Positions 43,543 through 50,561 of a DNA stretch of 64,000 nucleotides are shown in pieces. The stretch comes from CAZEDM01 sp964511075 (GTDB lineage: Bacteria; Zixibacteria; MSB-5A5; RBG-16-43-9): the NCBI GenBank assembly GCA_964511075.1, contig CAZEDM010000011.1, positions 1 to 64,000 on the forward strand, written 5' to 3'. The translations under genes and the position numbers were made by a program. The notes beneath the pieces were generated by a model. The model was given only the letters and a program-made list of their open reading frames with translations. It did not search any database and had not been told where the DNA came from. The first letter of the stretch is position 1. Each line of letters starts with the position of its first letter.

Positions 43543-43962
43543 ATGCAAAGAAAATATCGAATCCTTTTAGCTAAACCGGGCCTGGATGGGCACGACCGCG
43601 GGGTCAAGGTCGTGGCGGCTGCACTGAGAGATGCAGGTTTCGAGGTTATCTATACCGGCTTGAGACAGACTCCGGAGGTGATTGTGGAGGCGGCTATTCA
43701 GGAAGATGTGGATGCGATCGGGATGAGCATATTATCCGGCGCTCATTTGACCCTTTTCCCCGCAGTTCTGGAGCTGTTGAAGAAAAGAAAATGTGAACAT
43801 ATCCTCCTTTTCGGAGGAGGGATTATCCCGGACGAGGATATAGCCAAGCTGGAGAAGATGGGTGTGGGGAAACTTTTTACTCCGGGTGCTACGAGTGGTG
43901 AGATCATCGATTATCTTAAAAATGTACTGGGCGGAAGGAGCAAGGAGGAAGCAGTTTTTTAG
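43543..43962 (+). CDS. Acyl-CoA mutase small (cobalamin-binding) subunit
   Basis: This 139-residue Rossmann-like B12 domain has the DxHxxG motif (Asp15-Gly16-His17-Asp18-Arg19-Gly20), where His17 is the lower cobalt ligand, plus GMSILSGAHLTL and LLFGGGIIPDEDI, which line the nucleotide tail pocket. It completes the split mutase with a large subunit. It is the only such subunit in the window, so it may serve both copies. Confidence 0.93.
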   Translation: MQRKYRILLAKPGLDGHDRGVKVVAAALRDAGFEVIYTGLRQTPEVIVEAAIQEDVDAIGMSILSGAHLTLFPAVLELLKKRKCEHILLFGGGIIPDEDIAKLEKMGVGKLFTPGATSGEIIDYLKNVLGGRSKEEAVF

Positions 43963-44020
43963 ATAATAACAAATGACAAATGAAAGATGGAAGATGGAAA
44001 AAGATGAAAGATCTGTAAAG

Positions 44021-44040
44021 CCACATTGCCCTCAATGTGG
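44021..44040. repeat. Short perfect hairpin before the acyl-CoA dehydrogenase gene
   Basis: CCACATTG and CAATGTGG pair around CCCT. It lies in a 138-bp spacer that otherwise consists of GATGAAAGATGG-like simple sequence. Confidence 0.6.
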
Positions 44041-44100
44041 GATTAATATAGAGCAAAAAGAGAAAGATGATTCAAAAAATAATTAAATAGAGGAGGTAGA

Positions 44101-45243
44101 ATGAGTTTTAATTTAGACGATAGGCAACAGGCGGTAAGGGACTTAGCCAGGGAGTTCGGGGAAAAGCATATCGCTTCAATAGCCAGGGAGATGGACAGAA
44201 AACCACCGGAGTTTCCCCTGGAGCTTTTCAGGAAAATGGCGGAGAAAGGGTTTATGGCTTTCCCTGTAAAAAAAGAATACGGAGGCTTGGGCAAAAGCAG
44301 GCTCGAATATGTAACCTTAATCGAGGAAGTTGCCTGGTTCGATGCCTCCTCTGCCATTATAATGGCGGTTAACAACCTGGCAGGCTATCCCATAGAAGCT
44401 TTCGGCTCTGAGGAGCAGCAGAAGAAGTATCTGCCCAGGATGTGCTCAGGCGAGATGGTGGGCGCCTTTGCCTTAACCGAGCCGAATGCTGGTTCAGATG
44501 CAGCCAACCAGCAGACCACAGCCAAATTGGAAGGTGATAATTACGTGATAAACGGCGAGAAGATCTTTATCACCAGCGGTAATGTGGCAGACATAATCGT
44601 GGTCATTGCCAAAATTATCGAGGAGGGGGAGAAGGACAAGATCTCTGCTATTTTGGTAGAGGGAAAAACCCCCGGACTTTCCTCAGAGGTCTTAAAATGG
44701 AAGATGGGCTTGAGGGCTTCTACCACTGCCCGGTTAAAATTGAATAACGTAAAAGTTCCCAAGGGGAATCTCCTGGGTGAAGCAGGCAAGGGTTTCAGGA
44801 TAGCTCTGATGACTTTGGATGGTGCCAGAGTCGGGGTGGCAGCCCAGGCACTGGGAATTGCCCAGAGAGCTTTTGATGAATCGCTGAAATACTCCAAAAC
44901 CAGGGAGCAGTTCGGAGCACCCATTGCCAAGCTTCAGGCTATTCAATGGATGATCGCGGATATGGGCACCCGTCTGGAAGCAGCCCGAATGCTGGTTTAC
45001 AAGGCAGCATTGATGGAGGACAAAGGGGAGAGAATCTCCAAGGAGGCAGCCCAGGCTAAACTATTTACCTCTGAGTCTGCGAATTTCATAGTGGATAGAG
45101 CTATGCAGATTCACGGTGGATATGGTTACATTGGCGAGTTCTCCGAAATAGAAAGGCTCTATCGTGACCAGAGAATTACCGAGATCTACGAAGGTACCTC
45201 AGAGGTGCAGAGACTGGTTATATCCAGTGCGTATTTGAGATAA
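44101..45243 (+). CDS. Acyl-CoA dehydrogenase
   Basis: This 380-residue flavoenzyme has the family layout: YGGLGKSRLEYV, the FAD/substrate loop ALTEPNAGSDAANQQTTA, FITSGNVADI, and the C-terminal IHGGYGYIGEFSEIERLYRDQRITEIYEGTSEVQ. The Glu in IYEGTSE is at the catalytic base position of short-chain and branched-chain dehydrogenases. A strong AGGAGG site precedes the ATG. The neighbours suggest butyryl-, isobutyryl- or 2-methylbutyryl-CoA. No electron-transfer flavoprotein genes are in the window. Confidence 0.93.
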   Translation: MSFNLDDRQQAVRDLAREFGEKHIASIAREMDRKPPEFPLELFRKMAEKGFMAFPVKKEYGGLGKSRLEYVTLIEEVAWFDASSAIIMAVNNLAGYPIEAFGSEEQQKKYLPRMCSGEMVGAFALTEPNAGSDAANQQTTAKLEGDNYVINGEKIFITSGNVADIIVVIAKIIEEGEKDKISAILVEGKTPGLSSEVLKWKMGLRASTTARLKLNNVKVPKGNLLGEAGKGFRIALMTLDGARVGVAAQALGIAQRAFDESLKYSKTREQFGAPIAKLQAIQWMIADMGTRLEAARMLVYKAALMEDKGERISKEAAQAKLFTSESANFIVDRAMQIHGGYGYIGEFSEIERLYRDQRITEIYEGTSEVQRLVISSAYLR

Positions 45244-45247
45244 AAAA

Positions 45248-45301
45248 TGTAGAGGAAGGCTTTAGCCTTCCAAATATGGAAGTCTAAGGACCTCCTCTAC
45301 A
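45248..45301. repeat. GTAG-type REP pair, head to head
   Basis: The outer ends are TGTAGAGG and CCTCTACA, so each strand shows a GTAG foot. The first hairpin is GGAAGGC-TTTA-GCCTTCC; the second is GGAAGTC-TAAG-GACCTCC. It is a compact 54-bp BIME-like unit right after the acyl-CoA dehydrogenase stop. Confidence 0.85.
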
Positions 45302-45352
45302 ATGTATTCATAGTTTGTAGATGTAAGAGTCAGACGTAAGACTAAAGAATTT

Positions 45353-45387
45353 TGTAGGGGAGGGGCTTGTCCCCTCCCGTTTTTTTC
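45353..45387 (+). repeat. GTAG-type REP palindrome with T-tract
   Basis: GTAG is followed by GGGAGGGG / CCCCTCCC arms with a CTTGT loop and then GTTTTTTT, so this copy could also terminate transcription. Confidence 0.75.
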
Positions 45388-45392
45388 CTATA

Positions 45393-45451
45393 ACCTCACC
45401 CTGATCCTCTCCTTTCCTACGGATCTGTTTCACGGAACAAAGGAGAGGGGA
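45393..45451. repeat. Family B palindrome with enlarged loop
   Basis: CCTCACCCTGATCCTCTCCTTT and AAAGGAGAGGGG arms enclose a 20-bp centre with its own inverted bases (CTACGGATC ... CACGGAAC). The loop is much longer than in other copies. Confidence 0.65.
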
Positions 45452-45476
45452 TGTAGCTCCCGGGTTTATCCCGGAC
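45452..45476 (+). repeat. GTAG-type REP palindrome
   Basis: GTAG is followed by CTCCCGGG / CCCGGA arms with a TTTAT loop and then CTTTTT. It directly abuts the family B element before it. Confidence 0.7.
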
Positions 45477-45485
45477 TTTTTGCTT

Positions 45486-45533
45486 GTCGTTGGTCTCCTG
45501 ACCAGCGACTTCGTTGGTGAGGACACCAGCGAA
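45486..45533. repeat. Two adjacent perfect hairpins (family D)
   Basis: GTCGTTGGTC-TCCT-GACCAGCGAC is followed without a gap by TTCGTTGGTG-AGGA-CACCAGCGAA. The arms pair with G-U tolerance. The two stems are clearly related to each other and different from the GTAG family. Confidence 0.7.
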
Positions 45534-45551
45534 GAGCATAATAAGTTCTTT

Positions 45552-45577
45552 TGTAGGGGCGGCCTTTAAGGTCGCCC
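45552..45577 (+). repeat. GTAG-type REP palindrome
   Basis: GTAG is followed by GGGCGGCCT / AGGTCGCCC arms around TTTA. It is the last of five palindromes in the 440-bp gap before the metallo-hydrolase gene. Confidence 0.75.
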
Positions 45578-45599
45578 TTTCGTATTTATAAACTTTCCC

Positions 45600-45627
45600 T
45601 TGACTTAAGTCCCAAAAATGGTAAATT
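45600..45627 (+). promoter_or_regulatory. Possible promoter of the metallo-hydrolase gene
   Basis: TTGACT (45600-45605) and TAAATT (45622-45627) are spaced by 16 bp, about 58 bases before the ATG. The -10 match is moderate. Confidence 0.4.
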
Positions 45628-45684
45628 TTTTGGTGAAAGGTTTAAGGTTAAGAAGTCCAAAAGTTCAAGGGGAAAACGAAAAGT

Positions 45685-46527
45685 ATGCTCAAACTCGGCG
45701 ATAAAGAGGTCTATTCCATTATAGATAACTCCTTCAAGATAGACGGGGGTGCGATGTTCGGTGTAGTTCCTAAGGTTATCTGGGAAAGACTGATGACTTC
45801 AGATGAAAGTAACAGGATCACCCTGGACTTAAATCTTCTTTTGGTCAAATCCAAGAGCAAAAATATCCTTATAGACAGCGGAATCGGGGATACCCTGAAT
45901 GAGAAACAGAAAAAGATATATGGGGTGGAAAAAGAGTCTAATCTGGAAAAAGCTCTATCGGAAATTGGCTTGAAACCTGAGAATATCGATCTGGTCATAC
46001 TTACTCACTTGCACTTAGACCATGCCGGAGGGGTGGTTAAGTTCAATTCCAGAAAGGAGAAAATTCCCCGTTTCCCCAGGGCAAAATATGTTATCCAGAA
46101 AGAGGAATGGAAATACGCTCTTCAGCCGGATGAGAGAACTCAGGCAACTTATATGGTGGATAATTTTATGGCTCTGGATGAATGCGGGGCAATAGATTTA
46201 GCGGATGGAGATAAGGAGATTGTCCCGGGAATAAAAGTGAAGCTCGCCGGCGGGCACACCAAGGGCCAGCAGGTGGTATTTATCGAAGGTGGAGGAAAGA
46301 CGATTCTTTTTCCCGGGGATATAATTCCCACCATCTCGCATCTTAGAATCCCCTATGTGGCAGGTGTGGATATATATCCCTTGGAGGTGATGGAGGTAAA
46401 AAAGAAGCTGATCAAAGAGGCTCTGGAGAATAAATGGATGATCGCCTTTGACCACGAGATCGATACCAAGATTTGTTATCTGAAGAGAATAAATGACAAA
46501 ATAGAAGCTAAAAAAGTTTCAATTTAG
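45685..46527 (+). CDS. MBL-fold metallo-hydrolase
   Basis: This 280-residue protein has the metal site HLHLDHAGG (His108, His110, Asp112, His113), a later GGHTKGQQ histidine and FDHE near the end, matching lactonase/AttM-like metallo-beta-lactamase-fold enzymes. The substrate is unknown. It stands between the acyl-CoA dehydrogenase and carboxylase genes, so a thioester or lactone substrate in acyl-CoA metabolism is possible, but this is only context. Confidence 0.85.
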   Translation: MLKLGDKEVYSIIDNSFKIDGGAMFGVVPKVIWERLMTSDESNRITLDLNLLLVKSKSKNILIDSGIGDTLNEKQKKIYGVEKESNLEKALSEIGLKPENIDLVILTHLHLDHAGGVVKFNSRKEKIPRFPRAKYVIQKEEWKYALQPDERTQATYMVDNFMALDECGAIDLADGDKEIVPGIKVKLAGGHTKGQQVVFIEGGGKTILFPGDIIPTISHLRIPYVAGVDIYPLEVMEVKKKLIKEALENKWMIAFDHEIDTKICYLKRINDKIEAKKVSI

Positions 46528-46541
46528 AATAAGGGTGCCTT

Positions 46542-48092
46542 ATGTCCATAGAGAAAAAAATAGAGGAACTAAAAAAGAAAAGGGAACAGGCTAAATTAGG
46601 GGGCGGTCCCAAAAGAATAGAGGACCAGCACAAAAAAGGGAAGCTCACTGCCAGGGAGAGACTGGACTTACTTTTGGATGAGGGCAGCTTCGAGGAGTTC
46701 GATATGTTCGTGCTGCACCGCTGCAGGGATTTTGGACTGGATAAGCACAGGATTTTCGGGGATGCCGTGGTAACCGGCTACGGCACCATAGAGGGCAGGC
46801 TGGTTTTTGTTTTCTCTCAGGATTTCACCACCTTTGGAGGGTCATTGTCCGAGGCTCACTCGGAGAAGATCTGTAAGGTTATGGATCTGGCGATGAAAGT
46901 AGGTGCGCCGGTAATAGGTTTGAACGATTCAGGGGGTGCCAGGATTCAGGAAGGGGTGGTCAGCCTGGGAGCTTACGCCAATATATTTTTAAGGAATACC
47001 TTAGCCTCAGGCGTCATCCCCCAGATCTCGGTTGTCCTGGGCCCCTGTGCTGGAGGTGCGGTCTATTCACCGGCAATCACCGATTTCACCCTGATGGTCA
47101 AAGGGACAAGCTATATGTTCGTCACCGGGCCCTCGGTAGTAAAGACCGTTACGCATGAGGAGGTAACTTATGACCAGTTAGGCGGTGCAATGGTTCATTC
47201 GACCAAAAGCGGTGTTGCTCATTTTGCAGGTGAAAACGAAGCTGAGACCCTGCTTCTCACCCGAAAGCTTTTCAGCTACATCCCTTTGAACAACATGGAA
47301 GACCCACCGGACAAGGAATGTACGGACCCGGTTGAGCGGATGGACGAAGAGCTGAATTACATCGTTCCTACCGAGCCGACCAAGCCTTATGACATAAAAG
47401 AGGTGATAAAAAGGGTGGTGGACGAAGGCGAGTTCCTGGAGGTGCATAAAGATTATGCCCAGAACATAGTGGTAGGGCTTGCCCGCTTGGGGGGGAAGCC
47501 TGTGGGGATTGTGGCTAATCAGCCTGCGGTCCTGGCCGGCGTTCTGGATATCAACTCCTCTCTCAAAGGAGCAAGATTTGTCAGGTTCTGCGATGCTTTC
47601 AACCTACCTCTGGTTGTGTTTGAAGATGTTCCGGGGTTTCTGCCCGGTACTGCGCAGGAGTTCGGAGGGATAATCAAGCACGGGGCAAAGCTTTTATATG
47701 CTTTCTGCGAGGCAACCGTTCCCCGGTTAACCGTCATTACCCGCAAAGCTTACGGAGGGGCTTATGATGTTATGAACTCCAAGCATATAAGGGGTGATGT
47801 TAACTACGGCTGGCCCACAGCGGAGATCGCGGTTATGGGCCCAAAAGGTGCGGTAGAGATCATTTTCAAAAAGGAGATCGCTGAATCACCGGATCCGGAA
47901 AAGGCAACTGAGGAGAAACTCAATGAGTTCGTGGGGAAATTTGCCAACCCCTACATTGCCGCGGAAAGAGGCTACCTGGACGACGTGATCGAGCCGAAAG
48001 AGACCCGCCCCAGGCTGATTAAGGCATTATCGATGCTGGATACCAAGAAGGATTCCAATCCGCCGAAAAAACACGGGAATATTCCTCTATGA
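46542..48092 (+). CDS. pccB: Propionyl-CoA-type carboxyltransferase beta subunit
   Basis: This 516-residue protein has both crotonase-fold halves: the N-terminal GKLTARERLDLLLDEGSFEE, IGLNDSGGARIQEGV and GPCAGGAVYSPA, and the C-terminal FEDVPGFLPGTAQE and ITRKAYGGAYDVM. It is the carboxyltransferase of propionyl-, methylmalonyl- or acetyl-CoA carboxylase or decarboxylase. Together with AccC-like and biotin-carrier genes just downstream and epimerase at 52185, it fits propionyl-CoA to methylmalonyl-CoA interconversion. Confidence 0.93.
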   Translation: MSIEKKIEELKKKREQAKLGGGPKRIEDQHKKGKLTARERLDLLLDEGSFEEFDMFVLHRCRDFGLDKHRIFGDAVVTGYGTIEGRLVFVFSQDFTTFGGSLSEAHSEKICKVMDLAMKVGAPVIGLNDSGGARIQEGVVSLGAYANIFLRNTLASGVIPQISVVLGPCAGGAVYSPAITDFTLMVKGTSYMFVTGPSVVKTVTHEEVTYDQLGGAMVHSTKSGVAHFAGENEAETLLLTRKLFSYIPLNNMEDPPDKECTDPVERMDEELNYIVPTEPTKPYDIKEVIKRVVDEGEFLEVHKDYAQNIVVGLARLGGKPVGIVANQPAVLAGVLDINSSLKGARFVRFCDAFNLPLVVFEDVPGFLPGTAQEFGGIIKHGAKLLYAFCEATVPRLTVITRKAYGGAYDVMNSKHIRGDVNYGWPTAEIAVMGPKGAVEIIFKKEIAESPDPEKATEEKLNEFVGKFANPYIAAERGYLDDVIEPKETRPRLIKALSMLDTKKDSNPPKKHGNIPL

Positions 48093-48116
48093 AGAGAGTT
48101 TGTAGATAACTAGATT

Positions 48117-48178
48117 GTCATTGCGAGTCCGCCTTAGGCGGACGTCGAAGGTGTCCGCCAAAGGCAGACTTGCTCCGT
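48117..48178. repeat. Paired GTCCGCC palindromes (family E)
   Basis: GTCCGCC-TTA-GGCGGAC (48127-48143) and GTCCGCC-AAA-GGCAGAC (48153-48169) lie between TCATTGCGAG and CTTGCTCCG. This resembles the widespread 'TCATTGCGAG' class of bacterial intergenic repeats rather than the GTAG family. Confidence 0.65.
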
Positions 48179-48188
48179 AAGAGGAAAA

Positions 48189-48295
48189 TGTAGGGACAGG
48201 GCTTGTCCCTGTCCGAATAAAAGTCAAAGCGGACAACCACGCGGTTCGACAGGCTCACCGTCCTGAGCAAAGCCGAAGGAAGGGTTGTCCCTACA
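48189..48295. repeat. GTAG-type REP pair with a 40-bp repeat inserted in one loop
   Basis: The left REP is TGTAG with GGACAGGG / CCCTGTCC arms (48189-48214). The right REP, on the other strand, is GGACAACCAC ... AGGGTTGTCC then CTACA (48231-48295). Compared with the pair at 53191-53285, the right loop carries 40 extra bases (48241-48280) that form another palindrome (GGTTCGACAGGCTCA ... TGAGC ... CGAAGG). Confidence 0.85.
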
Positions 48296-48302
48296 AAAAA
48301 AT

Positions 48303-49817
48303 ATGCTCAAAAAAATTCTCATAGCCAATCGTGGAGAAATCGCAGTCAGGATCATCCGTGCCTGCAGGGAGCTGGGGATAAAAGCAGCAGCGATATTTTC
48401 CGAGGTAGACCGCAAGGGTTTGCACGTCAGGATGGCGGATGAAGCATATTATGTAGGTCCTCCGGCTTCCATACTCAGCTACCTCAATATGGACAAGATA
48501 ATTGAAATAGCAAAAGAAGCCAGATGCGAGGGTATCCATCCGGGTTATGGTTTTCTGGCGGAGAATTCGGTTTTCGCCCGTAAGGTTGAAAAGGAAGGTC
48601 TGGTTTTTATCGGTCCTCCTGCTTCTGCCATAGAGCTTTTAGGTGATAAGATGGCTGCCAGAAAAACTATGAAGGATGCCGGGATACAGATCGTTCCGGG
48701 AACTGAGGAGCCTCTTGAATCTGAAAAGCAGGGTGTATTGCTTGCTCAGAAAATCGGTTTCCCTGTTTTGATTAAAGCCGCAGGAGGCGGTGGTGGAAAG
48801 GGGATGAGGGTGGTAAGGAGTGATAAGGATTTAAAAGAGGCTATGCGAGCCTGTGCCTCTGAGGCTCAATCCGCCTTTGCGGATGCCAGGATCTATATGG
48901 AGAGTTATTTAGAGCGCCCCAGGCACGTCGAGATTCAAATCCTGGGAGATAAATCCGGAAAGGTTATTCATCTGGGCGAAAGGGAGTGCTCTATACAGAG
49001 AAGGCATCAGAAGGTGATCGAGGAATCCCCTTCTCCTGTGGTGGATGAGAAGATGAGAAGGAAAATGGGAGAAACCGCAGTTAAAGCCGCCAGGGCTGCT
49101 GGATATTATAATGCAGGCACTATGGAGTTCTTAGTCGATGCTGATAGGAACTTCTATTTTCTGGAAGCCAATACCCGGCTTCAGGTAGAGCACCCGGTTA
49201 CCGAGATGGTCACAGGTATCGATATCGCCAAGGAACAGATTAAGATTGCCTCAGGCTTATCTTTGAGTTACCAGCAGGAAGAAGTTTCCTGGAAAGGCTC
49301 AGCCATAGAGTGTCGAATCTATGCAGAAGACACGGAGAATAATTTCCTTCCTTCCACCGGTCTTGTTTCCCATTACACGGAGCCGTCCGGTCCGGGAATC
49401 AGAATCGACTCGGGCTTATATGAAGGTGCAGAGGTGCCGATTTATTATGACCCCATCATCGGAAAATTGATCACCTGGGGTAAAGACAGGGACGAGGCGA
49501 TCCAGAGGATGAGAAGGGCTTTGTCCGAATATCATATCTCCGGCGTATCCACGACCATTCCCTTTCATATTCAGGTTATGGAGAATGATAAATTTAAAAA
49601 GGGAGAGCTGTCCACTCATTTTATCGATGAGGAATTCGGCAAAGAAAGAAAAATTCAATTGGAAGAAAATGTTTATAAGATGGTAGCTTTGTTTTCAGCT
49701 TTAGTTAAATATCAGGAAGCTAAAAGGGTTCAAGGGTTAAAGGGTTCAAGGGTTAAAAAAGAGAATCTCTGGAAGATGGAGGGTAGAAGAAGAGGTTTAA
49801 GAAAAATGAATTTGTAG
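48303..49817 (+). CDS. accC: Biotin carboxylase subunit
   Basis: This 504-residue ATP-grasp enzyme has KILIANRGEIAVRIIRACRE, the glycine-rich AAGGGGGKGMRVV loop, ESYLERPRHVEIQ and NTRLQVEHPVTEMVTGID. It carboxylates biotin on the carrier protein at 49884. ATG 48303 is used; a TTG at 48285 lies inside the upstream repeat and would add non-family residues. The C-terminal 30 residues (after about 475) are not conserved and are partly encoded by a 2 x 16-bp tandem repeat (49724-49755). Confidence 0.93.
   Translation: MLKKILIANRGEIAVRIIRACRELGIKAAAIFSEVDRKGLHVRMADEAYYVGPPASILSYLNMDKIIEIAKEARCEGIHPGYGFLAENSVFARKVEKEGLVFIGPPASAIELLGDKMAARKTMKDAGIQIVPGTEEPLESEKQGVLLAQKIGFPVLIKAAGGGGGKGMRVVRSDKDLKEAMRACASEAQSAFADARIYMESYLERPRHVEIQILGDKSGKVIHLGERECSIQRRHQKVIEESPSPVVDEKMRRKMGETAVKAARAAGYYNAGTMEFLVDADRNFYFLEANTRLQVEHPVTEMVTGIDIAKEQIKIASGLSLSYQQEEVSWKGSAIECRIYAEDTENNFLPSTGLVSHYTEPSGPGIRIDSGLYEGAEVPIYYDPIIGKLITWGKDRDEAIQRMRRALSEYHISGVSTTIPFHIQVMENDKFKKGELSTHFIDEEFGKERKIQLEENVYKMVALFSALVKYQEAKRVQGLKGSRVKKENLWKMEGRRRGLRKMNL
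49724..49755 (+). repeat. Perfect 2 x 16-bp tandem repeat in the accC 3' end
   Basis: AAGGGTTCAAGGGTTA occurs twice without a gap. Similar GGTTCAAGGGTTAAA-like runs lie in intergenic DNA at 45633-45670, 50390-50430, 52160-52180 and 55642-55660, and inverted at 31400-31436. Here the run is read through as coding sequence. Confidence 0.75.
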
Positions 49818-49883
49818 AATTGCAGGGGCAGAATATTGTTTCGTCCTTATGTATCTTTCATGAAGTAAAACTTTAAGAAAAAT

Positions 49884-50390
49884 ATGCAATACGTTGCTAA
49901 AGTTAAAGATAAAAGCTATAAAATCGACATAAATGAGATGGACGGAAAGCTGCAAATTGAAGTGGATGGTAAACCGGTAACAGTTGATTTTGCCCGGATA
50001 AAACCCTCGCATTTCTACTCTTTTTTAGTCAATAATAAATCTTTCGATACGGAAATAATAAAAAAATATGAATCCTACTACGTGAACGTGAATGGAAGCA
50101 AATACGAGTGTGTTTTGGAGGATGAGAGACTTTCCAGGATCAAGGATATTGCCGGGTTAAAAAAAGATGTAGCACACGAGAGAGAGATTAAAACCCCGAT
50201 GCCGGGCTTGGTCGTTTCCATAGAGGTGAAAGAGGGAGATATGGTCAAGGTGGGGCAGGGTGTGGCAATAGTCGAGGCAATGAAAATGGAAAATGAGCTT
50301 AAAGCAACTTTCGAGGGTAAAGTCAAAAAAGTTAAAGTTAAGCCGGGCCAGGCTGTTGATAAGGATGATGTCCTCGTAATATTTGAATGA
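49884..50390 (+). CDS. Biotin carboxyl carrier protein
   Basis: This 168-residue protein has an N-terminal part (1-95) without a known motif, then a biotinyl domain (103-168) with the biotin lysine Lys134 in EAMKMEN and the flanking MPGLVVSIEVKEGD strand. It carries CO2 between AccC and the carboxyltransferase. It follows accC by 66 bases; that gap holds a decayed GTAG-type palindrome. Confidence 0.93.
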   Translation: MQYVAKVKDKSYKIDINEMDGKLQIEVDGKPVTVDFARIKPSHFYSFLVNNKSFDTEIIKKYESYYVNVNGSKYECVLEDERLSRIKDIAGLKKDVAHEREIKTPMPGLVVSIEVKEGDMVKVGQGVAIVEAMKMENELKATFEGKVKKVKVKPGQAVDKDDVLVIFE

Positions 50391-50561
50391 AAAAGCTCAA
50401 ATGCTCAAAAGTTCAAAGGCTCAAGGATTAAAAAGGCAATGACAGATTGAAGATGGCAGATAAAAGATGAAAGAGTCGTAGGTAAAGCACCTGGCTCCGT
50501 GAGTATGGTCGTGCTTTTCGGATTTTTGCTACAAGCTTAAGCAGGTTCATGAGGTTATCAA

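Noticed and set aside
48285..48302. TTG start extending accC by six codons
   Set aside because: The TTG is part of the right arm of the REP pair, and the family N-terminus starts at ATG 48303.
50475..50534. Possible cobalamin riboswitch before mutase copy 2
   Set aside because: A stem (AAAGCAC ... GTGCTTT) is present, but there is no B12-box sequence or the expected multi-helix layout. It looks more like a decayed GTAG ... CTAC palindrome.
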